Counted from the first letter of the stretch, positions 1 through 9,742 are shown. The stretch is DNA of 64,000 nt from CAVPEW01 sp963703565 (GCA_963703565.1 CAVPEW010000068.1:124001-188000), one strand, 5' to 3'. Program-made: numbers and translations. Notes: a model not told the origin generated them from the letters alone.

Positions 1-1152
1 ATAACCGCCGAGATCCTGCGCAGCATCGGCTCTACCGTCGAGGTGCACGACGGCACGGTCACCGTCGAGTCCACCCCCGAGCCGCAACCCACCGTCCCGC
101 TGGAGTTCAGCGGCCTCAACCGCATCCCGATCCTGCTGCTCGGCCCGCTCCTGCATCGCAGCGGGGAAGCCTTCGTCCCTCTCGTGGGCGGCGACCGCAT
201 CGGGCGACGACCGGTGGACTTCCACGTCGCCGCGCTCACCGCCATGGGGGCGGAGGTCGAGGTCGGCGCCGACGGTGTGCGCGCCCGTGTCGCCGGCCGG
301 CTCCACGGCGCGTCCATCACCCTGCCGTACCCGTCGGTGGGCGCGACCGAGGCGGTCCTGCTGTCCGCGGCGATGGCCGAGGGCCGCACCGTCATCCACA
401 ACGCCGCCACCGAGCCCGAGGTGGTCGAGCTCGCCCTGTTCCTGCAGCGGATGGGGGCCCAGATCGCGTTGCGGCCCGACCGGCGATTCGTGGTCGAAGG
501 CGTCGGACGACTCACGAGCGCCTCGGCGACCCTCCAGGGGGACCGACTCGAGGCCTTCAGCTACCTGGTGGCCGGCCTGATGACGGGCGGGGCCGTTCGA
601 GTCCGGGGATGCGCCCAGGACCGGCTGGTGACAGCCATCAACACCCTGCAACGCATGGGCGCCGACTTCGAGATAACCGACGACTGGATCACCGCTTCGG
701 CCCACGGGTTGCGACCGGCGGCGGTGCAGACCGACACCCATCCGGGGTTCATGACCGACTGGCAGCCGCCGCTGATCGTGCTGATGACCCAGGCGGCGGG
801 CATGTCGGTGCTGCACGAGACCGTCTACGAGGACCGCCTCGGCTACGTCGACGCCCTCCAGTGCATGGGCGCCGAGATCGAGCTCTTCGACACCTGCCTG
901 GGTGGCCCCGCCTGCCGCTTCCACGAGACGATGGCCGTGCACTCCGCAGTGGTCAGGGGAGTGTCCAAGCTGCGCGGCACCGAGGTGACCATCCCCGACG
1001 TGCGGGCCGGGTTCTCATCGGTGATCGCCGCCGCCGCCGCGGAGGGCGCGTCGACCGTGCACGGCATCCACCACCTCGAGCGCGGCTACGACCAGCCGTT
1101 CGAGACGCTGCGCTCGCTGGGCCTGCAGGTGGAGCGCAGCGCCACCGCCTGA
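1..1152 (+). CDS. murA: UDP-N-acetylglucosamine 1-carboxyvinyltransferase, 5'-truncated by the window
   Basis: MurA transfers enolpyruvate from PEP to UDP-GlcNAc, the first committed step of peptidoglycan synthesis in the cytoplasm. The reading frame is open from base 1, so about 35-45 N-terminal residues, including the Lys-Asn substrate motif, lie outside the window. The EPSP-synthase-fold signature is clear: GGDRIGRRPVDFH, then YPSVGATEAVLL, a middle DRLEAFSYLVAG and a C-terminal RAGFSSVIAAAAAEG followed by the RGYDQPFETLR end. The catalytic-loop residue that is Cys115 in E. coli is Asp here (codon 193-195). The same Cys-to-Asp change in M. tuberculosis and Chlamydia MurA gives intrinsic fosfomycin resistance. 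A murA paralogue of another role is possible but less likely. Confidence 0.93.
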   Translation: MTAEILRSIGSTVEVHDGTVTVESTPEPQPTVPLEFSGLNRIPILLLGPLLHRSGEAFVPLVGGDRIGRRPVDFHVAALTAMGAEVEVGADGVRARVAGRLHGASITLPYPSVGATEAVLLSAAMAEGRTVIHNAATEPEVVELALFLQRMGAQIALRPDRRFVVEGVGRLTSASATLQGDRLEAFSYLVAGLMTGGAVRVRGCAQDRLVTAINTLQRMGADFEITDDWITASAHGLRPAAVQTDTHPGFMTDWQPPLIVLMTQAAGMSVLHETVYEDRLGYVDALQCMGAEIELFDTCLGGPACRFHETMAVHSAVVRGVSKLRGTEVTIPDVRAGFSSVIAAAAAEGASTVHGIHHLERGYDQPFETLRSLGLQVERSATA

Positions 1153-1179
1153 ACCGGCGCAGGCGTCGATCCGGCTCGC

Positions 1180-1395
1180 TCAGCCGAAGGCGAGGCTGGC
1201 CAGCGCCCACACCGAGGCCACGACTCCGATCGCCGCGAAGGTCAGGCTACGGGCCAGGGGCGCCCGCTCGAGCTCCCCGTCCCGAGCAGGGCGGGCCGGG
1301 GGACGCACAACGGCAGCAAGGTTCCCGGCCACCATCGCGCCGCCCAGGGCCAGCACGAACCAGGGCAGGAGTCCCTCGTACTCGGAGAACGACAT
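1180..1395 (-). CDS. small two-helix membrane protein, unknown function
   Basis: A 71-residue protein with two predicted membrane segments: roughly residues 9-30 (LLPWFVLALGGAMVAGNLAA) and 52-70 (TFAAIGVVASVWALASLAF). A short basic, Pro-rich loop lies between them. I do not recognise the family. The ATG at 1395 was chosen because a TAGCGT -10-like hexamer (1403-1408, complement) ends 7 nt before it, which suits a leaderless transcript, and there is no Shine-Dalgarno. It lies convergently downstream of murA. Confidence 0.6.
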   Translation of the reverse strand: MSFSEYEGLLPWFVLALGGAMVAGNLAAVVRPPARPARDGELERAPLARSLTFAAIGVVASVWALASLAFG

Positions 1396-1445
1396 CACAC
1401 CAACGCTACCGCTGACGTCCCGGCGGGCCCATGCCCGAAGCTCGC

Positions 1446-2132
1446 TCAGGGTCGCAGGTCGCCCTCTGCCGGGTCGGGGGCGAGCCGCTGGACCCTCAGC
1501 GACTCCACCACCCCGGCCGCGTGGCGCACCACCGAGGTCGTCGGAGCCCCTGTCGCGGCGTCGAAGCAGAAGCGGGCCCGGACTCCGAAGCTGGCGGTCG
1601 GCGAGACGCGGACCGCGTCCAGCGCGAAGCACCCGGCGCCGGCGTCGCTGACCTCGTAGGAGGCCGACGGGCCCACCACCGCGGCCCGCACGGCACGGAC
1701 CTCGTCCACGACGGCCTCGTCGAAGGTTCGCCCCGACGGTGGGCCGAGGCCGCACCGGTCCGCCCGGGCGTCGTGGGGGCCCGCCGGGCAGAGCACGAGG
1801 CGATCACCGACCCTGCCCTCGACCCCACCGAACTGGCGGTGCAGGCGCCGCGGCGGGTCCTGGGCCAGAAGGTCCGGGCTGCGCAACCGGGTCCTGCCGT
1901 CCGCGGACCGCCGCTCGAAGGCGCCCTCGCGCACGAAGGTGGCACGGCGGGAGCGCTCCCACGCCTCCACGAAGCGCACCGCTGGCGGCTCCACCCGTGC
2001 ACCGGGGCCCGCAGCGGGCGCCGCCCCGCCTGGCTGCCAGGCCACGATCGTCGTGCCCGCCAGCACCGCCGCGAAGACCAGCGTGACCCAGGGCGCCCAC
2101 CAAGGCGCCGAACCGGGTCGCCGTCGGGTCAT
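1446..2132 (-). CDS. membrane-anchored extracytoplasmic protein, unknown function
   Basis: A 228-residue protein with an N-terminal signal anchor (arginines at 3-5, hydrophobic stretch at about 11-31) followed by a soluble, probably extracytoplasmic region. Five cysteines could form disulfides. No catalytic motif or family is recognised. Its ATG overlaps the stop of the upstream GGDEF/EAL gene by 4 nt (ATGA), so the two are probably co-transcribed and this protein may be translationally coupled to it. Confidence 0.6.
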   Translation of the reverse strand: MTRRRPGSAPWWAPWVTLVFAAVLAGTTIVAWQPGGAAPAAGPGARVEPPAVRFVEAWERSRRATFVREGAFERRSADGRTRLRSPDLLAQDPPRRLHRQFGGVEGRVGDRLVLCPAGPHDARADRCGLGPPSGRTFDEAVVDEVRAVRAAVVGPSASYEVSDAGAGCFALDAVRVSPTASFGVRARFCFDAATGAPTTSVVRHAAGVVESLRVQRLAPDPAEGDLRP

Positions 2133-5100
2133 GCGGTCCGAGGGAGCCCGAGACGGGCCGAGACGGTCTCGGCGTCGGCGGCGGCACCGAAGAGGTGCCC
2201 CTGCCCGAGGCGGCAACCGATGGCCAGCAGCCCGTCGAGCTCGTCCACCTCCTCGATGCCGACCGCGATGAGCTCGCACCCCGAGCCCCGCACCATCTCG
2301 ACAGTGGGCGCGACGGGGCTCACCCGTGGGTCGGCACCGCGCAGTGCAGCCACGAATCGGCGGTCGAGCTTGAGGACGTCGAACAGCTCCGAGCGCATCA
2401 GCGCGACGGGCACCGGCGAGGCACCGACATCGGCGAGGGCCAACCGCGCCCCGCATCGCGCAACGCGCCGAGGTGGCGAGCGACCCGGGCGTCGCCGTCG
2501 GCGAAGACCTTGGCCGGCACCTCCACGACCAGCGCCTCCATCGGCAGCCCCGCACGCGACGCGGCGCCGCGCACGCCCGCCACCACGTCTCCCCAGAGCA
2601 CCTCCCGCAACGAGAGGTTCACGTGCAGGGCCCAGTCGCGGCCGCCGTCCTGGCGCCGCCAACGGGCCACCTGCACGCATCCCCGCTCGATGACCTGGCG
2701 CCCCAGGGCCACGATCGCGCCGGACTCCTCCGCGACGGGCAGGAACTCGAGCGGAGCCACCGGTCCCCTCGCCGGGTGCGTCCAACGCGCCAGCGCCTCG
2801 AAGGCCACGACCCGGCCCGAGCGCAGCTCGACGATCGGCTGGTAGGCGAGCCCGATCTCGGCGCGCGCCACGGAGCGCTCCAGGTCGTGACGGATCGCCA
2901 TCTGGCCGAGCAGACCGCCCCGCATGGACGGCTCGAAGGCCGCGACGGTTCCCTTGCCGGCCGACTTGGCCGCGTACATGGCCAGGTCGGCGTTGCGCAG
3001 GAGGTCGTCGCTGGAGGCCTCGCCGTCGCTGTGATGGGCCACGCCGATGCTGGCCGACACGCGCAGCTCGGTGCCGTGCACCGTGAGCGGCTGGGCTATC
3101 ACCTGCAACAACCGCTCGGCCACCTCGGCCACGACGTGGTCGTCGAGCGGATCCTCGAGCAGGACCGCGAACTCGTCACCACCCAGGCGGGCCGGCGTGT
3201 CGCCGGCACGAAGGCACGAGCGGATCCGGTCTGCCACCGTGGACAGCAGCTCGTCGCCCGCGGCGTGGCCGAGCGTGTCGTTGACGACCTTGAAGTCGTC
3301 CAGGTCGATGAAGGCGACGACCGGAGGTGGGTCATCGGTCCGGCGGGCCCGGCGGATGGCGTGATCGAGGCGGTCACGGAACAGCGCCCGGTTGGCCAGG
3401 CCGGTCAAGGGGTCGTGGAACGCCTGGTGACGCAACTGCTCCTCGAGCACACGGCGACCGGTGGCGTCGCGCAGGCTCAGCACCAGCCCCTCGACCCCGG
3501 GGGAGGCGAGCAGGTTGGTGCCCACGACCTCGACGTCGAGGCGGGTCCCGTCACCGCGCCGGGCTGCCAGCTCGGTTGTGCGCACCGACTCGGCCGGACT
3601 CACCGACAGCCGCGCCAGGAACGCGTGGAGGTGGTCGGCGTCCTCGTCGCCCGTGAGGCCCACGACGGACCCGCCGACCAGCGCGTCCGGGCGCAGACCC
3701 AGGACCCGCTCGATCGAAGGGCTGGCGTACTCCACGACCGCCTCGCGGTCCACGATCACCACGACGTCGGGCAAGTGGGCCACGACCTGGGCCAGGCGCT
3801 GCGGGGCCGACGCGCCGACGACTGGCCGCACCACCGGTACCCCTTCGGAGGGCCCGGCCGGCTCCGGGCGCGCCGGCCCGGCGACCCGGCCGCGCGGTGC
3901 CGGCGCCGGCCCGGCACCCCGAGGGGCGTGCGCCTCGTGCGCCCCGAGGGCATCGAGGGCCAGGCCGCCTTGGAGGCAGAGCACCCCGAGCGCTTCGCGC
4001 TCGGTGCCGGTGAGGCCCACCGAGGAGGCGACGACGACCGCGGCCGGCGCTCGCCGCCGGGTAGCGACGTCGAACGCGGTGAGCTCCACCGCGCCGAGGC
4101 CGACCCGACCCACCGACCCGGGCGTGCCCAGATCGTCCAGCAGCGAGCGCAGCGTTGCAGCGCCCAGCAGGTCTCGACCCTGGCCGGACACGTCGAGCAC
4201 CAGCGGGCCGCCCTCGGCGCGCTCCACCCAGTGCAGCGTCGCCCCGGGACCCAGCAACGCCCGACCCCGCTCGAGGAGCACCGCTCGAACCTGTGCCTCG
4301 TCGACCGCGTCCGCAAGGGCGTCGAGGGTGGCACGGTCCCGGGCGAGCCCGAACAGCCCGGAGTCGACCAGGTTGCGCCCGAAACGGGCGGCCACGACCA
4401 AGGCGACCACCGCGGTTCCCAACGCCGCGTCACGCCCCGATGCGGGGTCGCCGAGCAGGCCGTGCAACACCGCCGCACCCAGCGGCAGGGCCGCTGCGCA
4501 TACCGCCAACACCACGCTTGCGGCCACCGGGGGTCGGTCACGCTCGGTGCCGAGGGGATCGCGTCGCATCGGGAGCCAGCAGGCCACCGCCAACGCGACC
4601 GCTCCGGACGCGCTGAGCACACCCAGCTGGGCGCTGCCCTCGACGACGCCCAGCTGGGCTGCGCGCGCAGCCGGGGCGCCCAGGGTCATCGCCACGGCGC
4701 CGCCGAGAGCCACGACCAGACCTGCCGAGCGGACCCGGCCCATCGCCGCGCCGACAGCTGCGCCGACGGTGAGCGCCATCGACACCACGGTCGCCACCGC
4801 GACCACCCGCGCCCCGGCTTCCAACTCCGACCACCCCACGTCGGTGGACCCGAACACGACAGCGGCCGCGCCGACCGCCGCGGCGGACACCACGGCGTCG
4901 GCGCGCGCCGAGGCCGACACCACCGATCCGTCACGGGGAACCCAGCCTGCCAAACCGGCCACCATCGAAGCCCCGCCTGCTATCAGCAGGGGGTCGGCGG
5001 CCACCGGCGACTCTGCGAACGCTCCCGAGGGGGCGCCGGAAGCGAGCGCTCCCGCCATCGCCGCCAGGCCCAGGCCGAACGACCACCACACCGGCTCGCT

Positions 5101-5358
5101 GCTAGCCCGGGCCGCACCCACCAACGTGGCGACGGCCGCGGTCCCCACGATCCAGGCCGCCACCGCGTCGGGGTCGGTGCTGGCTCCCACGGCGGCGCCG
5201 GCAGCGACGGCGAGACCGAGCGCCACGCCCACCCCGGCCATGGCGCGCGCCGACCAGGGCCGGACCACCCGCCAACTCGACCGGGGCGCCGCTCGGTGCC
5301 TCACCTCGGTCGGCCCCCTCCTGCGCTGCTCACCGGCGCCGCCGGACGGGCCCGTCAC
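2129..5358 (-). CDS. membrane PAS-GGDEF-EAL cyclic-di-GMP signalling protein (frameshifted in its EAL domain)
   Basis: A protein of about 1,076 residues if one missing base is restored. Order: about ten hydrophobic N-terminal segments (residues ~35-330), a GAF-like central region, a PAS domain (~500-620), GGDEF (~640-800), then EAL. The diguanylate cyclase motif RLGGDEF is intact, and an RxxD inhibitory site lies five residues before it, so c-di-GMP synthesis with product inhibition is plausible. The EAL half looks degenerate: FEALARW is present, but the DDFGTG metal site reads ADVGASP and AEGVE reads AVGIE. Phosphodiesterase activity is therefore probably lost. A one-base deletion in the CCCC run at 2449-2452 shifts the frame; without the repair the protein ends at 2398. 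Start GTG; a TAGCCT hexamer lies at 5380-5385 (complement). Confidence 0.85.
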
Positions 5359-5432
5359 GCCGCCCGGCGGTGACCCGGCAGGCTACCCGGGTGTGAGCGA
5401 ACATGGCGCCCGCCAGCGCCGGTCGGGACCGC

Positions 5433-7885
5433 TCAATCGAAGCCGCGGGCCATGTTGGCGAAGCGCGTGTACTGAGGCAGGAAGGCCAGCTGAACGATCC
5501 CGGTCGGTCCCGATCGGTGCTTGGCCACGATGACCTCGGCCTGGCCTGCGTTGTCGGGCTTGGGGTCGTAGACCTCGTCACGGTAGATGAACATGACCAC
5601 GTCGGAGTCCTGCTCGATGGAACCCGACTCACGCAGGTCCGACAGCATGGGTCGCTTGTCGGAACGCATCTCGAGGCCGCGGGAGAGCTGCGACAGCGCC
5701 AGCACGGGGACCTCGAGCTTCCCGAGCGAGGATCTTGAGGCCCCGGCTGAGCTCGGACACCTCGACCTGGCGGTTCTCGGCGTGCGAGCGCGACGTCATC
5801 AACTGGAGGTAGTCGACCACGATCAGGCCCAGGTCTCCGACCTGGCTCTTGAGGCGGCGGGCCTTGGCCCGTATCTCCATGATCGACAGGTTTGGGTTGT
5901 CGTCGATCCAGATCGGTGCTTCGGCGAGACGACCGGTCGCGGCGGAGATCTTCTGCCAGTCCTCGGCGCGCAGCGCACCCGTTCGGATCCGCTGCGAGTC
6001 CACCTTGGCCTCGGCGCACAGCATGCGCTGGGAGAAGCTCGAGGTGGCTCATCTCCAGCGAGAAGAACAGCACCGGCCGATCCGCCGCCATGGCGGCGTG
6101 GGACACCGCCCCCAGGGCGAACGAGGTGTTGTGCACCAACACGTCGCCGGCCACGAAGTTGTGCACATCGGGAACCGTCAGGTCGTAGACCTGCTCGACC
6201 CCGTCGGCCTCTATGGCGACGATCTCGTCCCAGCGCACGCCACCGACGCCACCCTCACCGGTGCCGGGTCCGCCGGTGGCGTCACCCAGCGCTCGCCCCA
6301 GGAGGGTCAGATCGGGCCCCCTCACCTCGACCTCGTGGTCCAGGCGGGTCGAGTCGTCGTCGGCGCGCACCGCAGCTCGCACCGTCGCCGATGCACCGAA
6401 GCGCAACAGGAGGTGGGCCAGGTGCCTGGCGACGGTCTCGTTGGCAGCGCCGATCACCAGGTAGGGCTCCTCGCCGCGCCCCACCGGGCGCCACAGCGAC
6501 CCGTTCAGCGCGACGACCCGCCGGCAGAAGCGCGCCAGGGACTCGCGTGGCAGACGGAAGACCGCTTCGGGAACCCGCCACGTGGCGCGGTCTCCGGAGA
6601 GGCCGTGGCGAGCGCCGAGCTCTGCGGGACCCGACCGCGCCGGCAGCCAGGGCGGGACCGACCACGGCATCGGCAGCTCCCGGCCCGGTGAGGGCGCCGC
6701 CTGTGCGAGCCCAGGGCTGGTGGCTGCGCCAGAGCCCATCGGGACCTTGGCGGCCGGTACCGAAGGAGCGGGCACGGCCGCGGGGTCGAGGAGGCTCACC
6801 TCCGGGGTGGCTCCCGAAGCGGCCCGAAGCGGCGATGCCACCAGCAGGGCGAGCGCCTCCACCTCGTCGTCGGGCAGCGGGTCGTGGCCGAAGACCGCCA
6901 ACGCCCCCGGCACCCCGACGCGTTCGCCCACGCAGAGCTCGGCCAGCGGCCGCCAGCCGCGCTCTGTGAGGAACGGATGCGCGGCTGTGGTCCGCACCGT
7001 CCGGCCCGAGGCGGTGCGGACGCGGAACACCGGGCGACGGCCGTCGTCGACGAAGGCCGAGGGTCGGGCCGGGCGCAGCTCGCCGTCGCTGCCCGCCGAG
7101 AGGACCGACACGGTCTCGCCGGCGCGACCCCGGCGGTAGACCTCGGCCGCCGAGCGCAGGGCTCCGGTGAGCGGGTCGAGCACGGGGGTGTCCCAGGCGA
7201 CGCACTTCCCCATGGCCGGACGGGCACCGACCACGATCAGCGCCGAGGGTTGCAGGCCGGACAGGAGATGGTCGAGATCGAGGTAGCCGGTGGGCGTCCC
7301 GGTGATCGCCTCACCCCGCTCCTGGAGCTCCTCGAGTCGGTCGAGGTTCTCCGAGAGCAGGTCGGACAGCCTCCGCGTCGAATCGGTGACCCGGCGCTCG
7401 TTGACCTCGTACACGAGCGCTTCGGCCCGATCGAGGGCCTTGGGCACGTCGTCGGGCACCGAGTGCCCGATCTCGGCTATCTCGCCCCCGACCTGGACCA
7501 GCCGGCGCAGCAGGGCGTACTCCTCGACGATGCGGGCGTAGCGCCCGGCATTGGAGGTGGCGGGCGTGGAGGCGAGGATCTCGCCGAGCACCGCCGGACC
7601 ACCCACGGCGTCGAGCAGGCCCGCCCGTCGAAGCTCGTCGGCGACGGTCACCGCGTCCACCGGCTGGCCGGCGGCGTAGAGGGCGTGGACGGCGTCGAAC
7701 ACGTGACCGTGCGCGGGCTTGTAGAAGTCCGATGCCGAGACGACCCCGGCCGCGGCGGCGATCGCCTCGGCCGACAACAGCATGGCCCCGAGCAGCGACT
7801 GCTCTGCACTGAGGTCGTGGGGCGGCACCCGCCCCGCACGAGGACGGAGGGGGGATGCTCCCTGCGCTACGCCGGGTGCGGCCAT
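5433..7885 (-). CDS. dnaB: replicative DNA helicase DnaB with P-loop intein (two frameshifts)
   Basis: DnaB is the hexameric replicative helicase. With two single-base insertions removed the precursor is 816 residues, and after excision of a 359-residue intein the helicase is 457, the normal family length. The N-terminal DnaB domain (PHDLSAEQSLLGAML) is followed by the RecA-like domain. That domain is interrupted in the Walker A motif (GARPAMGK, then TSFAL), and then comes Walker B (LIVVDYLQLM) and LSDLRESGSIEQDSDVV. The frame breaks at 6034-6040 (EMSHLEL-SQRML) and 5715-5721 (ILARE-LEVPVL), both in GAGCTC hexamers with a doubled base. The start is ATG 7885, with AAGGTGG 7 nt upstream, rather than GTG 7891. 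It is the last gene after rpsF-ssb-rpsR-rplI, as in mycobacteria. Confidence 0.93.
6128..7204 (-). other. intein inside DnaB, P-loop insertion, degenerate LAGLIDADG
   Basis: In-frame 359-residue insertion between Lys and Thr of the Walker A motif. Splicing blocks are intact: Cys1 (CVAWDTPVL), block B with TxxH (TTAAHPF), block F (VYDLTVPDVHNFVAGDVLVHN without its ends is the classic hedgehog/intein fold), penultimate His and terminal Asn, then Thr as +1 nucleophile. Two stretches sit where LAGLIDADG helices belong (EALALLVAS and FCRRVVALNGS), but neither has the catalytic acidic residue; the second has Asn where Asp is usual. Homing activity is therefore probably dead while protein splicing is predicted to work. 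P-loop DnaB inteins are known in mycobacteria. Confidence 0.93.
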
Positions 7886-7990
7886 GGACACCCACCTTCC
7901 ATCAGGCCGCCTGTGAGCAACCAGAGGGCAAACCCTGGGGACAACCTGTGGAGGACCGAGACCGTTAGCGGCTCGTGCACCTCCCCCGCC

Positions 7991-8437
7991 TCAGCGGGCG
8001 ACGACTTCGACCGTGATCGGGAACTCCACGTCGGCGTGGAGCTTCGCCGACACCACATGGGTACCGAGCGCCTTGAGCGGCTCGGCCAGCTCCAGCCGAC
8101 GCCGATCGAGGTCTAGACCCGCCTGGTCGGCGATCGCCTCGACGATGTCGGCAGCGGTGATCGAGCCGAAGAGCCGGCCCTCGGCCCCGGCTCGCGCCGA
8201 GACCGTGATGACCGTGGGCACGAGCTTCGTGGCGATCTCCTCCGCCGAGCTGCGGTGCTGGGCATCACGCACGTCACGGGCCCGGCGCATGGCGTCGGCC
8301 TGGCCCTCGATCCCGGGGGTGGCTGTCAGCGCCAATCCCTTGGGCACCAGGTAGTTGCGCGCGTAGCCGTCGCTGACGTCGATCAGGTCACCACGCTTGC
8401 CCAGCCGATCGACATCGGCTCGCAGCACGACCCTCAC
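7991..8437 (-). CDS. rplI: 50S ribosomal protein L9
   Basis: A 148-residue L9, the usual length. The N-terminal domain shows the L9 signature (RLGKRGDLIDVSDGYARNYL, PKGLAL), followed by the long connecting helix and a C-terminal domain with LFGSITAADIVEAI. It binds 23S rRNA near the L1 stalk. Its GTG start overlaps the rpsR stop by 4 nt (GTGA), placing it third in the rpsF-ssb-rpsR-rplI operon. Confidence 0.97.
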   Translation of the reverse strand: MRVVLRADVDRLGKRGDLIDVSDGYARNYLVPKGLALTATPGIEGQADAMRRARDVRDAQHRSSAEEIATKLVPTVITVSARAGAEGRLFGSITAADIVEAIADQAGLDLDRRRLELAEPLKALGTHVVSAKLHADVEFPITVEVVAR

Positions 8438-8835
8438 GACTCCACCGCCTCGCTGGCCTCGGCAACCTGGTCGTCGCCGGGGGCCCGGTCGTGGTCGGCG
8501 GGGGGCGACTCGTCGACCCGACGCTCGTCACGGGGCGGGCGGTGGCCCCGCTCCCCGTCGCCGCGGCGCTGGCCCCGCTGCTGGGTGACCCGACTGGCAT
8601 ACGGCAGCAGCGCCATCTCGCGGGCGTTCTTTATGGCCAGGGCGATGCGCGCCTGCTGCTGGGCCGAGTTGCCGGTCACCCGCCGGGCCCGGATCTTGGC
8701 CCGATCGGACATGAACCGGCGGAGCAGGTTCACGTCCTTCCAGTCGATGTAGTCGACGCGATCGGCGACGAGGATGCTCACCTTCTTCTTCGAGCGCCGA
8801 GCGTTGTCCTTGTTCTTGGTGCGGGGCTTTGCCAT
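8434..8835 (-). CDS. rpsR: 30S ribosomal protein S18 with a long acidic/basic C-terminal tail
   Basis: The first ~80 residues are a standard S18 (YIDWKDVNLLRRFMSDRAKIRARRVTGNSAQQQ). S18 sits on the 30S platform next to S6, whose gene is in the same operon. The protein is 133 residues, about 50 longer than usual: after RVTQQRGQRRGD comes a low-complexity tail rich in Arg, Asp, Glu and Pro. The tail is in frame and ends at a stop that overlaps the rplI GTG, so it is unlikely to come from a miscalled start. The ATG overlaps the ssb stop (TGATG). Confidence 0.95.
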   Translation of the reverse strand: MAKPRTKNKDNARRSKKKVSILVADRVDYIDWKDVNLLRRFMSDRAKIRARRVTGNSAQQQARIALAIKNAREMALLPYASRVTQQRGQRRGDGERGHRPPRDERRVDESPPADHDRAPGDDQVAEASEAVES

Positions 8836-9281
8836 CAGAAGGGCTCCTCGCTGGGGTCGTACGCGGCGGCGGGGGCCGGCCGGTTGGTGGACTGGGCGCC
8901 ACCGCCCGGGCTCCCGTCGGTCCGCTCGTTGCGGGTCACCTCGGCGGTGGCCCAGCGCAGGCTCGGACCGACCTCGTCGGCGACGACCTCGACCTTGGAG
9001 CGCTTGTCGCCGGACTCGGTCTCCCAGGAGCGCTGCTCGAGGCGGCCGGTCACCACGACCCTGGTGCCCTTGGCCACCGACTCGGCGACGTTCTGGCCGA
9101 GCTGGGCCCAACAGGTGACGTCGAAGAACGACGTCTGCTCCTCCCACTGCTGGTTCTGGCGGTTCTGCCAACGCCGGTTGACGGCGAGGCCGAACGTGGC
9201 GATCGACTGACCCGAGGGAGTGAAGCGCAGCTCGGGATCGCGGGTCACGTTGCCCACGAGGGTGACGGTGTTGTCGGCCAT
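8835..9281 (-). CDS. ssb: single-stranded DNA-binding protein
   Basis: A 148-residue SSB. The OB fold (residues 3-110) has TLVGNVTRDPELRFTPSGQ, FGLAVNRRW and the FFDVTCWAQLGQNVAE segment. A Gly/Pro/Ala-rich linker follows, then the acidic tip SEEPF, which recruits repair and replication partners. The position between rpsF and rpsR is the canonical bacterial arrangement. ATG 9281 has an AGGAGGC-type ribosome site just upstream. Confidence 0.97.
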   Translation of the reverse strand: MADNTVTLVGNVTRDPELRFTPSGQSIATFGLAVNRRWQNRQNQQWEEQTSFFDVTCWAQLGQNVAESVAKGTRVVVTGRLEQRSWETESGDKRSKVEVVADEVGPSLRWATAEVTRNERTDGSPGGGAQSTNRPAPAAAYDPSEEPF

Positions 9282-9291
9282 GGGTTGCCTC

Positions 9292-9636
9292 CTATCCGGC
9301 CGAGGCCGGCGCGGCCTCGCCCGACAGGCCGCGCCTGGCGGCCTCGGAATCGGGGAGGCGGACGAGCTTGTGACGGACGATCCCGTCCGCGAGGCGAAGA
9401 GCGCGCTCGAGCGCATCGAGGCCGTCGCCGTCGGCGGCGGTGAACTCGTAGACCGTGTAGTAGCCCTCGGTCTTGTGGTCGATCTCGTACGCGAAGCGCC
9501 GCCGGCCCCACCGGTCGGTGCTGGCGATGGTGGCACCGCGGGACTCGACCTGGCCGGCGACCCACTTGACCTGCTCGTCGACGCCCTGGTCGTCGAGCGC
9601 GCCGTCGACGATGATCATCAATTCGTAGGCCCGCAT
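9292..9636 (-). CDS. rpsF: 30S ribosomal protein S6
   Basis: A 114-residue S6 (YELMIIVDGAL, WGRRRFAYEIDHKTEGYYTVYEF, LERALRLADGIVRHKLVRL). It is the first gene of the rpsF-ssb-rpsR-rplI operon. The ATG at 9636 is preceded by an AGGAGG ribosome site. A TTGTGA/TACGAT promoter-like pair lies at 9712-9742 on the complement strand. Confidence 0.97.
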   Translation of the reverse strand: MRAYELMIIVDGALDDQGVDEQVKWVAGQVESRGATIASTDRWGRRRFAYEIDHKTEGYYTVYEFTAADGDGLDALERALRLADGIVRHKLVRLPDSEAARRGLSGEAAPASAG

Positions 9637-9711
9637 GGGCGACCTCCTGTGGACCCGGCCCGGCCGGGGCCCCCGGCACAGGACCGGGAGCAGGGTGGGT
9701 TGTGGCGAGCG

Positions 9712-9742
9712 ATCGTACTGGGCCGGGCCGTCGGACTCACAA
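9712..9742 (-). promoter_or_regulatory. candidate promoter of the rpsF operon
   Basis: On the complement strand, TTGTGA (9742-9737) and TACGAT (9717-9712) are separated by 19 nt, about 75 nt upstream of the rpsF ATG. The spacing is 1-2 nt longer than ideal, so this is a tentative assignment. Confidence 0.35.

Noticed and set aside
2473..5373. Long + strand open frame opposite the GGDEF/EAL gene (966 codons)
   Set aside because: Low-complexity His/Gln/Arg-rich translation with no domain; shadow of the real gene.
6575..6592. Palindromic CCACGTGG core inside the intein as a third parS
   Set aside because: Only the central 8-10 bases match; the flanking TGTT/AACA arms are missing.
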